Made by a program: the position numbers and the translations under genes
In this document: piece by piece, positions 1 to 6,170 of the stretch
Layout of the letters: every line of letters starts with the position of its first letter
Position numbering within the stretch: position 1 is the first letter of the stretch
From: Bacillota bacterium
Lineage (GTDB): Bacteria > Bacillota > Clostridia > Lachnospirales > Cellulosilyticaceae
DNA: 15,743 nt
NCBI GenBank assembly: GCA_023410675.1
Contig: JAEYPM010000088.1
Coordinates: 1 to 15,743, forward strand
Direction of reading: 5' to 3'
The notes under the pieces: generated by a model
Seen by the model: the letters and a program-made list of their open reading frames with translations, nothing else
Database searches by the model: none
Told to the model about the DNA's origin: nothing

Positions 1-226
1 AAATAAAGCCTACTGCAGACATACAGCCTGCTGGAATGACAGTTAAGGTTCTTTCGCCGAGCACCTTTAAAATAAGCCTTACTGCAATACTTCCACCGCA
101 TCCAGCACATGCCTTATGTCCATAAAAAAATTCTTTATCCGTAATATTTCTGGCATTAATAGTTCTTGAATTATTTGTTTTTCTATTATTTGTTTCTGCA
201 TTAATAGTTCCTGCATTATTGCTCAT
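1..226 (-). CDS. porB: PorB, beta (thiamine-diphosphate) subunit of pyruvate/2-oxoacid:ferredoxin oxidoreductase, partial (runs off window)
   Basis: Only the first 75 codons are inside the window. The beta subunit binds thiamine diphosphate and a 4Fe-4S cluster and, with the alpha, gamma and delta subunits, oxidatively decarboxylates 2-oxoacids to acyl-CoA with reduction of ferredoxin in the cytoplasm. The diagnostic stretch is GHKACAGCGG at about residues 41-50, the first cluster-cysteine motif of PorB, followed by a hydrophobic segment and PAGCMSAVG, which matches the family's TGC region. The ATG at 224-226 lies inside the 3' end of porA (11-bp overlap), suggesting translational coupling. 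Residues 5-29 are an unusual asparagine/threonine-rich extension encoded by 15-bp tandem repeats; typical family members go into the GHxxCxGCG motif with little such spacer. Substrate (pyruvate or another 2-oxoacid) cannot be decided from this fragment. Confidence 0.88.
   Translation of the reverse strand, partial: MSNNAGTINAETNNRKTNNSRTINARNITDKEFFYGHKACAGCGGSIAVRLILKVLGERTLTVIPAGCMSAVGFI
140..214 (-). repeat. 15-bp in-frame tandem repeat coding the PorB N-terminus
   Basis: Four consecutive 15-bp units encode the pentapeptides AGTIN, AETNN, RKTNN and SRTIN, with a degenerate fifth, ARNIT. Since the unit is a multiple of three, copy number could change without breaking the frame. The repeat sits immediately upstream of the GHKACAGCGG cluster motif. 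Confidence 0.75.
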
Positions 227-1070
227 CAATTGCCACCCCCAGACTTAAAAATTTAACTCGCTCTTTAGGTTTTCCCCCTGATGCTTCCTTTAAATCATGG
301 AATGCTTCTACAAGCCCACCATGTCCCCTGCCAAAAGCTTTTTTGAAGGAATCATCTACTTCCCTTATGACTTCTTTTGCATCAAGGACAGCTTTGTGCT
401 GCTGATACTTAAACTCCATATTGTCAGCAGGTGTAGAACTAAAGCCCATATTCTTTGGATTCTCTAAGTCCATTTTATAAGGAGTTTCAAAAGGTGGCAG
501 AAACTTATCCACTTGCTCTTTTTCAGGGATATCCACTAATTCATAGGTATGTGTAAGTATAAAGCCATCAAGGTTGAGCATAACTGGTGTAAGTACTTTT
601 AGGTTTTCTGCTATGGCGTAAGACTGAATCACCATATCTAAGCTTTCCTGGGCATCTTCTACATATACCTGTATCCATCCGCTATCTAAAAGGGAGAGTG
701 AATCTCTATGATCACCATAGATACTCCATGGCAATGCTACAGAACGGTTGGCATTCATCATAACAATTGGAAACCTTCCACCGCTGGCATAATGAAGACA
801 TTCAGCCATATATAAAAGTCCTTGCGAAGAAGTTGCTGTAAAGGTTCTTGCCCCAATACTACTTGCTCCCATGCAGGCTGAAAGGGCTGAATGTTCCGAT
901 TCTACATGGAGAAATTCAGACTTTAGACTTCCGTCTTCCACCATTTCTGCTAGGCGTTCTACTGCAATTGTCTGAGGAGTTATTGGATATGCAGCTATTA
1001 CATGAGGACTAGCTAACCTTACACCTTCTGCAACTGCCTCGTTTCCTGAAAGAAATGCTCTATTTCCCAT
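216..1070 (-). CDS. porA: PorA, alpha subunit of pyruvate/2-oxoacid:ferredoxin oxidoreductase, internally shortened
   Basis: 284 residues starting at ATG 1068-1070 (GGGAGAGCAGC upstream). The alpha subunit carries the domain that closes over thiamine diphosphate and the substrate. Visible family features are the N-terminal GNEAVAEGVRLA (9-20), YPITPQT (28-34), VESEHSAL (56-63), ARTFTATSSQGL (74-85) and the FGRGHGGLVEAF stretch (246-257). In normal PorA (about 390 residues) the latter leads into a domain beginning with an EDAE-type motif followed by a mGS turn. Here that domain is absent: after AFHDLKEASGG the protein reaches a KPKERVKFLSL tail that resembles the very C-terminus of PorA proteins. 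I infer an in-frame loss of about 100 residues near 290-305. The reading frame is open and overlaps porB by 11 bp, but the subunit is probably not functional, given the state of porD and porG. A natural short variant cannot be excluded. Confidence 0.82.
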   Translation of the reverse strand: MGNRAFLSGNEAVAEGVRLASPHVIAAYPITPQTIAVERLAEMVEDGSLKSEFLHVESEHSALSACMGASSIGARTFTATSSQGLLYMAECLHYASGGRFPIVMMNANRSVALPWSIYGDHRDSLSLLDSGWIQVYVEDAQESLDMVIQSYAIAENLKVLTPVMLNLDGFILTHTYELVDIPEKEQVDKFLPPFETPYKMDLENPKNMGFSSTPADNMEFKYQQHKAVLDAKEVIREVDDSFKKAFGRGHGGLVEAFHDLKEASGGKPKERVKFLSLGVAIDEQ

Positions 1071-1371
1071 GCTGCTCTCCCTCCCTTACCATTTCTATTG
1101 CTTTTTTTGAGCAAACCTTAGCACATATGCCGCAGCCTTTGCAGAAATCATAATCAATGTCTACAACCTTGTCTTTTTTGAATATAACACCTTCTAGGCA
1201 ACAAAGATAACAATAAAAGCATCCAATACACTTACTATCATCTACAATAGGTTTTTCAGTTCTTCAGCCTACATTTTCTGTTACGAGATGTCCCGCCTCA
1301 TAGCAAGGTCCTACAGGATAGTCCTTGATATGCTCTGGTTTCACATATTTCTTTAGGTTAGGTCTATTCAT
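1060..1371 (-). pseudogene. porD: PorD, ferredoxin-type delta subunit, interrupted by an in-frame UGA
   Basis: Translating from ATG 1369-1371 gives a 103-residue delta subunit with one UGA at codon 36 (1264-1266). The 2[4Fe-4S] signature is complete: CIGCFYCYLCC at 48-58 and CKGCGICAKVC at 77-87, followed by a short tail ending at TAG 1060-1062. The UGA lies in VG-stop-RTEKP, where PorD proteins have a conserved Trp (the G-x-W-R-x-x-x-P motif), so TGG to TGA is the simplest explanation. The prolines that normally follow each cluster cysteine are replaced by Leu (CCLEG) and Ser (VCSKK). The start overlaps the porG stop (ATGA) and the 3' end overlaps the porA start, as expected in a coupled por operon. 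The ORF is otherwise unbroken, so a recent inactivation, a sequencing error or read-through are all possible. Confidence 0.85.
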
Positions 1372-1492
1372 AGGATGCCCTCCTTACTCTCAACGAAGGT
1401 TCTTTCAACCACCTGAATGTTTTTCTCAAGCAAAGAGCCTTTCAAAAAGCCTTCCATTCCTTTTGATATGGCATCTACATCAACTAAATTTG
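1368..1492 (-). pseudogene. porG: PorG gamma subunit, 3' remnant only
   Basis: About 40 codons survive, reading NLVDVDAISKGMEGFL and then LLEKNIQVVERTFVESKEG before a TGA that overlaps the porD ATG. This matches the C-terminal end of gamma subunits, where a short V-D-A-x-x-I strand and a final EKN-x-x-x-x-x-R-x-x-E helix occur. The start near 1492 is approximate. Upstream in the same frame the sequence is an out-of-frame reading of metI, so the real N-terminal part, about 150 residues including the glycine-rich GRGGQG region, is gone. Even between the two surviving motifs the spacing looks shorter than normal. Position (gamma, delta, alpha, beta order) supports the assignment. The alternative is a chance ORF, but the coupled ATGA overlap with porD makes that unlikely. 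Confidence 0.7.
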
Positions 1493-1642
1493 AAACAGCC
1501 CTTTTCTTGTAATGTAAATGAAAAGCCCTATTGGAATCCCAAGGAGTATCGCAAGCAACATAGATGTTGAGCACATGATAAAGGTTTCGTAAAATGCTTT
1601 GATTAAATTTTGCATAAGTTCGTCAACTGTTATTTTAAGCAT
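1484..1642 (-). pseudogene. metI: MetI, D-methionine ABC transporter permease, 5' remnant
   Basis: The frame starting at ATG 1640-1642 overlaps the end of metN by 8 bp, the usual metN-metI arrangement. It encodes 52 residues: an N-terminal helix (LMQNLIKAFYETFIM), then the first membrane span and LLGIPIGLFIYITRKGLF, a typical MetI first-helix pattern (a full permease has about 215-220 residues and five spans). The frame stops at TAG 1484-1486, exactly where the sequence changes into the porG tail. No EAA loop or later membrane span follows. The importer therefore lacks its membrane channel unless another copy exists elsewhere. Confidence 0.82.
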
Positions 1643-2642
1643 TGAGCACCTCCAAATCCGCTACCCTTGTATTTAAATAGCTTTCTGCAGCAGTAATATT
1701 TTTTGAATCCCCTTCCAAATGCACTACCAGAATGCCTATTGGTTGGCCTAATATATATTCAATCTTTCCATGAAGGATGTTTAAGTTTATATTAAATTTC
1801 TTTATTGTATCTGATATTACTGGTTCTTCAGCTTTGTCCCCTCTGTAGACTATTTTTAAGATCCTTTTTCCTCCCTCGCTTAAAAGTCGTTGTGGCAAGT
1901 CGAGATTAATGGTGTGATTGACTAATTGCTTAGTAAAAGGATGTTTTGGTGATGCAAAAACATTATAAACAGTATCTAACTCAACTACTTCTGCATCTTT
2001 CATGACAGCAACTCTATCACATATCTTTTTAATAACATTCATTTCATGAGATATGATGACAGTAGTTATTCCTAACTGATTATTGATTTTTTTAAGAAGC
2101 TCCAGTATAGAGTTGGTGGTTTCTAAATCAAGGGCTGAGGTTGGCTCATCACATAGAAGAATTTCAGGGTTGTTTGCAATAGCTCTTGCAATGCCTACTC
2201 TTTGCTTTTGACCGCCACTAAGCTTTGATGGATAAGCTGAAGCTCTGTCAGAAAGATCAACGAGTTCAAGTACCTCGGGTACTCTTTTCTTTATTTGCTC
2301 CTTGCTCTTTCCAGAGGCCTTCATAGCAAAGGCAATATTCTCAAATACTGTTTTCGTATGTATCAGATTAAAATGCTGAAAAATCATGCCTGTTTCTGCT
2401 CTATGTTTTCTAAGTGCTTCGCCCTTAAGATGAGTAATATCATTATCCTTAATCACTACGCTTCCTTTACTTGGCCTTTGCAAAAGGTTAATCGTTCGAA
2501 GCAGAGTACTTTTCCCTGCACCACTGGTTCCCACAATACCAAAAATCTCTCCCTTTTTAATCTCAAAGGACACATTCCTTACTGCCTCTAATTTTTTGTT
2601 TTTCGATGCAAAATTAACATGAATATTTTGGAACCTAATCAT
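1635..2642 (-). CDS. metN: MetN, ATPase of the methionine ABC importer, with C-terminal NIL domain
   Basis: 335 residues, the normal MetN length. It would hydrolyse ATP to drive methionine uptake through MetI with the lipoprotein MetQ. Seen: Walker A GTSGAGKS (38-45), Q-loop FQHFN (88-92), signature LSGGQ (141-145), Walker B ILLCDE (161-166), the switch His in IISHE (H199), then from about residue 255 a NIL/ACT-like regulatory domain (PVISDTIKKF through GILVVHLEG) that in this family binds methionine and gives trans-inhibition. The D-loop reads SALDLETT, where SALDPxTT is usual. The start has GGAAG 11-15 nt upstream. It lies 37 bp after the metQ pseudogene and overlaps the metI remnant. It is intact but orphaned: its lipoprotein and permease partners are both broken. 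Confidence 0.93.
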   Translation of the reverse strand: MIRFQNIHVNFASKNKKLEAVRNVSFEIKKGEIFGIVGTSGAGKSTLLRTINLLQRPSKGSVVIKDNDITHLKGEALRKHRAETGMIFQHFNLIHTKTVFENIAFAMKASGKSKEQIKKRVPEVLELVDLSDRASAYPSKLSGGQKQRVGIARAIANNPEILLCDEPTSALDLETTNSILELLKKINNQLGITTVIISHEMNVIKKICDRVAVMKDAEVVELDTVYNVFASPKHPFTKQLVNHTINLDLPQRLLSEGGKRILKIVYRGDKAEEPVISDTIKKFNINLNILHGKIEYILGQPIGILVVHLEGDSKNITAAESYLNTRVADLEVLNA

Positions 2643-2679
2643 TTTAGCACTTCCTTTTTACGATTTTACTTTTTAAGCT

Positions 2680-3651
2680 TTATTCGTTTGCAATATTCCA
2701 TTTGTCAACATACCACTGTGGTCTTTGGAATTCTTTAAATTCATATTCTGAGCTTTCAATTTGGCTTTTAAAGAACTCAGATTCAACAATCTCTTTGATA
2801 TCCTTTACAAACTGCTTATCAATATCTTCTGTTCTTACAGCAATAAGATTTACTGTATCTTCTACAAGCTTCTCTTTTACAATAGCACTTGAAAGTGGTA
2901 TACCTGCTGCAATAGCGTAATTCCCGTTTACTAAAGAAAGGGTTGTGCTATCAAGTGTTCTTGGAAGCTGTGCAGCTTCAACAGGTTGAATAACAAGTCC
3001 ATATAGGTTTTCGTCAATATCTTTTTCAGATGCTGTTGTAGGATTAATATCTTCCTTAATAGTAATGAGGCCAGCGTCCTTTAAGAACACCAAGGCTCTT
3101 GCTAAATTTGTTGGGTCGTTTGCAATCGTAACAGTATCTCCTGCTTTAAGTTCTTTTTTAAGCTCTTCTATATTTTTAGCTTGTAATTTGTTTGAGTAAA
3201 TTCCAAGTGCAGCAGTAGGTATTTTTATAACTTCTGAAAGCTCAAGTTTGTTATCTTCAGAGAATTTTTTAAGATAACGTGCATGTTGGAATACATTCAC
3301 ATTAATTTCCCCATTGGCAAGTGCAAGATTTGGCTACACATAATCGCTAAATTCCTTGAATTCTACCTTATATCCTCTTTTTTCAAGTTCAGGCTGAATC
3401 GCTACTTTTACTAAGTCCCCATATGGTCCTGGTGCAACGCCAACAATGATTGTTTCACCTTTTCCAGTTTCAGATGCATTAGTTGTATCTGCTTCTGATG
3501 AAGTAGCTTCCTCTGATGTTGCTTCCGTAGTTGCCTCTGTTACATTTGATGAATTTGTCTTTTCTTCACTCTTTGCACAGCCTCCAAGCTGCACTGAAAG
3601 TGCTAGTACTAAAATAAATACGCTCCAAAATTTTCTAAGTTTATTTCTCAT
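2680..3651 (-). pseudogene. metQ: MetQ, methionine-binding lipoprotein, interrupted by an in-frame UAG
   Basis: Translating 3651 to 2680 in one frame gives 323 codons with a single TAG at 3334-3336. The start at 3649-3651 follows AGGAGAGG and precedes a lipoprotein signal (MRNKLRKFW, hydrophobic stretch, lipobox LGGC); an upstream ATG at 3711 lacks these. After a Ser/Thr/Glu/Ala-rich linker comes TIIVGVAPGPYGDLVKVA and EFKEFSDYV, then the stop, then PNLALANGEINVNVFQHARYL in the same frame. This is the NlpA/MetQ pattern F-x-D-Y-V-Q-P-N-x-A-L, so the stop replaces the Gln (CAG to TAG). The rest of the binding protein is uninterrupted to TAA at 2680. A single-base nonsense mutation is the simplest reading; sequencing error or suppression is possible. 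Confidence 0.9.
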
Positions 3652-3689
3652 ATTAAAACCTCTCCTTTTTAATTTGAATTTTATCAATT

Positions 3690-3699
3690 CTAATATTAG
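3690..3699. promoter_or_regulatory. CTAATATTAG palindrome in the metQ leader, candidate operator
   Basis: A perfect 10-bp palindrome lies between a TATAAT-like hexamer (3710-3715, minus strand) and the metQ ribosome site. On the minus strand it extends to CTAATATTAGAATT, and the same 14 bases occur on the plus strand at 4864-4877 within the palindrome upstream of cysK. A shared regulator site is an inference; a chance AT-rich match is possible. Confidence 0.4.
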
Positions 3700-3736
3700 T
3701 AATCGTATCATTATAGTTTGGTTTATTTATAAAATT

Positions 3737-3756
3737 AAAGGGGAATAATCCCCTTT
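3737..3756 (-). terminator. Rho-independent terminator after cysK
   Basis: AAAGGGG (3737-3743) and CCCCTTT (3750-3756) form a 7-bp stem with a 6-nt loop. On the minus strand it lies just after the cysK stop and is followed by TTTAATTTTAT. On the plus strand it is followed by a run of seven Ts, so it could act in both directions. Confidence 0.75.
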
Positions 3757-3767
3757 GTTTTTTTGAT

Positions 3768-4703
3768 TTAAGCATCTTGGAACAATGCAGTAGATAAATA
3801 TCTTTCGCCAGTATCTGGAAGGAGTACAACAATAACCTTGCCTTTATTCTCAGGTCTTTTAGCAATTTGTGTTGCTGCAAATGCCGCTGCTCCTGAAGAT
3901 ATTCCAACTAAAAGCCCTTCATTTTTTGCAAGGCTTCTTGAAGTCTCAAAAGCTTCTTCGTTCTTAACTTTAAAGATTTCATCTACAACCTCTTTTTTGA
4001 AGTTATCAGGTACAAAGCCTGCACCAATGCCTTGTATTTTATGAGGTCCTTTATTTCCTCCTGATAAAACAGGTGAATCAAAAGGCTCAACTGCTACAAT
4101 TTGTACGCCAGGCTTATGCTTTTTAAGTGCTTCACCAACACCTGATACTGTACCACCTGTACCAACTCCACCTACGAATATATCTATTTGCCCATCAGTA
4201 TCTCTTAAAATTTCCTCTGCTGTAGTTATCTTATGAATTTCAGGGTTTGCAGGATTCTTAAACTGCTGTGGAATATATGAGTTTGGCGTCTGGGCTGCTA
4301 ACTCTTCAGCCTTTTTAATCGCTCCGCCCATTCCATCAGCACCTGGCGTAAGAATAAGTTCAGCTCCTAGAGCCTTTAAAAGATTTCTTCTTTCAATGCT
4401 CATGGTATCTGGCATTGTGAGGATTAACTTATAGCCTCTTGCCGCAGCTACAAAAGCCAGTGCAATACCTGTGTTTCCGCTTGTTGGTTCTATGATCACA
4501 GAATCTTTGTTTATCAGTCCTTTATCTTCTGCATCCTTTATAAGTGCATAGCCAATCCTATCCTTAACACTTGAAGCAGGATTGAAAGATTCTAGTTTTG
4601 CTATTAGAGTGGATTCTAAATTGTTTTGTTTGTTGTAATTAGAAAGTTCAAGAAGTGGTGTATTCCCAATTAGGTCTGTAAGATTTTTTGCTATTTTTGA
4701 CAT
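3768..4703 (-). CDS. cysK: CysK, O-acetylserine sulfhydrylase (cysteine synthase A)
   Basis: 311 residues, full length for CysK. It is a cytoplasmic PLP enzyme that makes cysteine from O-acetylserine and sulfide. Motifs in order: GNTPLLEL (13-20), the PLP lysine in NPASSVKDR (K47), the substrate loop TSGNTG (74-79), the phosphate-binding GVGTGGT (179-185), GISSGAA (267-273) and PDTGERYLST (296-305), all as in functional CysK. The ATG at 4701-4703 has GGAGG 8 nt upstream. It has its own strong promoter (TTGACA, 17 bp, TAAAAT) and is followed by a terminator, so it is probably monocistronic. The inverted repeats around its promoter suggest repression by a cysteine-responsive regulator, plausibly one of the two Rrf2 proteins encoded about 5 kb away. 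A CysM-type enzyme is the less likely alternative. Confidence 0.95.
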   Translation of the reverse strand: MSKIAKNLTDLIGNTPLLELSNYNKQNNLESTLIAKLESFNPASSVKDRIGYALIKDAEDKGLINKDSVIIEPTSGNTGIALAFVAAARGYKLILTMPDTMSIERRNLLKALGAELILTPGADGMGGAIKKAEELAAQTPNSYIPQQFKNPANPEIHKITTAEEILRDTDGQIDIFVGGVGTGGTVSGVGEALKKHKPGVQIVAVEPFDSPVLSGGNKGPHKIQGIGAGFVPDNFKKEVVDEIFKVKNEEAFETSRSLAKNEGLLVGISSGAAAFAATQIAKRPENKGKVIVVLLPDTGERYLSTALFQDA

Positions 4704-4730
4704 ATGATCGCCTCCTATTTTTTATTCCCA

Positions 4731-4844
4731 AGTATTCTTATATGTTTTATTATATTTATTATTTTAATGCCTCAATTTTAAATTGTCAATACATTCTTAA
4801 AAAAATATTATATTATCATATAAGAATACTATGAATTAAGAATA
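4731..4844. promoter_or_regulatory. Inverted-repeat operator array around the cysK promoter
   Basis: AGTATTCTTATATG (4731-4744) and CATATAAGAATACT (4817-4830) are perfect 14-bp reverse complements, 86 bp centre to centre. One lies just downstream of the predicted cysK start point and the other upstream of the -35. The core TAAGAAT recurs: minus strand 4733-4740 and 4793-4799, plus strand 4821-4828 and 4837-4844. This layout suits a dimeric repressor binding both sides of the promoter, possibly with looping. The protein that binds is not shown by the sequence. Confidence 0.5.
4761..4789 (-). promoter_or_regulatory. Sigma-A promoter of cysK
   Basis: On the minus strand, TTGACA (4784-4789) is separated by 17 bp from TAAAAT (4761-4766). 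The predicted start is near 4754, giving a leader of about 50 nt before the cysK ATG. No S-box or T-box features fit in so short a leader. Confidence 0.75.
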
Positions 4845-4851
4845 TAACATA

Positions 4852-4885
4852 AGAGGTCAAATCCTAATATTAGAATTTGACCTCT
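4852..4885. terminator. 34-bp near-perfect palindrome between patB and cysK, probable terminator
   Basis: The arms AGAGGTCAAAT and ATTTGACCTCT flank a CCTAATATTAG-type core; only one symmetric position pair is mismatched. It lies downstream of patB on the minus strand and upstream of the cysK operator array. The following minus-strand sequence is only moderately T-rich (TTATGTTATATT), so termination is likely but not certain. The central CTAATATTAG also occurs in the metQ leader, so a protein-binding role is possible. Confidence 0.55.
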
Positions 4886-4897
4886 CTATAAGCTTGT

Positions 4898-5008
4898 TTT
4901 ATGACTTTATTGCTTTATGACTTCATTGTTTTTTGACTTCATGATTTTATAGCTTTATAATTTTATAGCTTCATAATTTTATCGTTTATAATTTTATAAC
5001 TGCATTCT
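4898..5008. repeat. 16-bp tandem repeat (about 7 units) extending into the end of patB
   Basis: Units start at 4898, 4914, 4930, 4946, 4962, 4978 (15 bp) and 4993. Examples are TTTATGACTTTATTGC, TTTATGACTTCATTGT, TTTATAGCTTTATAAT and TTTATAGCTTCATAAT. Units 1-2 and 4-5 show a matching CTTTAT/CTTCAT alternation, suggesting an older 32-bp duplication. The last two units include the patB stop codon and its final codons. Confidence 0.75.
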
Positions 5009-6158
5009 TTATTCTTTCAAGTCCATCTTGTAGCACTGTCCTTGGGCATGCAAAATTTATTCTTTGGAAACCATGACCTTCCACACCAAAAATTGCTCCA
5101 TCATTTAAACCGACACCAGCTTCATGAACAAAAAATTCTTTTAACTTTTCTCCTGGAACTGAAAGCTCGTTGCAATCAAGCCATGCAAGATAGGTTGCCT
5201 CTGGTCTAATGACTTTTATTCCTGGGATATTATTTTGAACGTATTGAGCCAATAGATTTAGATTATTCTCAAGATATACCATAAGCTCATCTAGCCACTC
5301 TTCACAATGGGTGTAGGCGGATATCGCTGCTTCAAGTCCAAAAAGATTAAGCATACCTGCTCCAGTTTTATTTAGAGTACTTCTAAACTTTCTCTTAAGC
5401 TCTGCATCTTGTATCACCGCAGCAGACATTGATAATCCAGCAATATTAAAGGTTTTTGTTGGAGATAATAATGTAACAGAGTTTTTTAAAGCTTCCTCAG
5501 ATAAAGATGCAATAGGAATATGCTTATGTCCTGCAAACACTAAATCTGAGTGTATTTCGTCTGAAACAAGAAAGACATCATATTTTCTGCAAAGCCTGAG
5601 TACCTCTTCCAGCTCATGACGCTTCCATACTCTTCCGATTGGGTTGTGTGGACTGCAAAAAATCATTATTTTGACATTATCAGCAAGCTTTTTTTCAAGA
5701 TCGGCATAATCCATCTCATAATGTCCATTGTTACTTTTTAGAGAATTAGTTATTAACTCTCTTCCATTCTCTTTTATACTGGAATAGAAAGGGTAGTATA
5801 TGGGTGTTTGCATCAAAATCTTGTCTCCTGGCTCTGTAAACGCAAGGATTGCTGTATTTACTGAAGTGACCACGCCAGGACTATAAGTTAACCACTTACT
5901 GTCTATCTCCCAGTCATGTCTTCTTTTTAGCCAACCTACTAAAGCATCTGAAAGTCTTTTGGATTCCTCAGTATAACCAAAGACTCCATGCTCTGCCCTA
6001 CGCATTATCGCCTGTGCTATAGGAGCGGGTGATCTAAAATCCATATCAGCAACCCACATAGGTAAAATATCAGCCTTGCCAAATCTTTGCTTGCAGTAGT
6101 CCCATTTCACACTATCTGTATTTCTTCTATCTATAATCTCGTCAAATATATTATGCAT
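4986..6158 (-). CDS. patB: PatB/MalY-family PLP C-S lyase (cystathionine beta-lyase)
   Basis: 390 residues from ATG 6156-6158. I prefer this to the TTG one codon upstream because GGAGGG (6166-6171) then lies 7 nt away. It is a fold-type I class-II aminotransferase-like enzyme that cleaves cystathionine (or other cysteine S-conjugates) to homocysteine, pyruvate and ammonia. Seen (numbered from the upstream TTG codon): the N-terminal PMWVADMDF (34-42) typical of MalY/PatB, YSPGVV (93-98), SPHNPIGRVW (170-179) with the PLP-contacting Asn, SDEIHSDL (200-207) with the ring Asp, and the PLP lysine in SPTKTFNIAG (K236). The metB stop overlaps its ribosome site, so metB and patB are coupled. With MetB upstream it completes transsulfuration from cysteine to homocysteine. 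Its 3' end lies in a 16-bp tandem repeat. Confidence 0.92.
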   Translation of the reverse strand: MHNIFDEIIDRRNTDSVKWDYCKQRFGKADILPMWVADMDFRSPAPIAQAIMRRAEHGVFGYTEESKRLSDALVGWLKRRHDWEIDSKWLTYSPGVVTSVNTAILAFTEPGDKILMQTPIYYPFYSSIKENGRELITNSLKSNNGHYEMDYADLEKKLADNVKIMIFCSPHNPIGRVWKRHELEEVLRLCRKYDVFLVSDEIHSDLVFAGHKHIPIASLSEEALKNSVTLLSPTKTFNIAGLSMSAAVIQDAELKRKFRSTLNKTGAGMLNLFGLEAAISAYTHCEEWLDELMVYLENNLNLLAQYVQNNIPGIKVIRPEATYLAWLDCNELSVPGEKLKEFFVHEAGVGLNDGAIFGVEGHGFQRINFACPRTVLQDGLERIKNAVIKL

Positions 6159-6170
6159 CAAATATCCCTC

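Noticed and set aside
1264..1266. Selenocysteine at the porD UGA
   Set aside because: The position is a conserved Trp, not a Cys, and no hairpin like a SECIS is evident directly after it.
1325..1570. Plus-strand 81-codon ORF
   Set aside because: It is antisense to the porG remnant and metI, with no ribosome site and no protein-like pattern.
1264..3336. Genetic-code reassignment (UGA=Trp, UAG=Gln)
   Set aside because: Intact genes here use TGG for Trp and CAA/CAG for Gln, and end properly in TAG (metB, both the CymR-like gene and the lipoprotein) or TGA (chemoreceptor), so both codons act as stops.
3653..3907. 84-codon minus-strand ORF over the cysK end
   Set aside because: It is an out-of-frame reading of cysK that runs through the terminator hairpin.
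4898..5008. CRISPR array
   Set aside because: The units are 16 bp, degenerate and without spacers.
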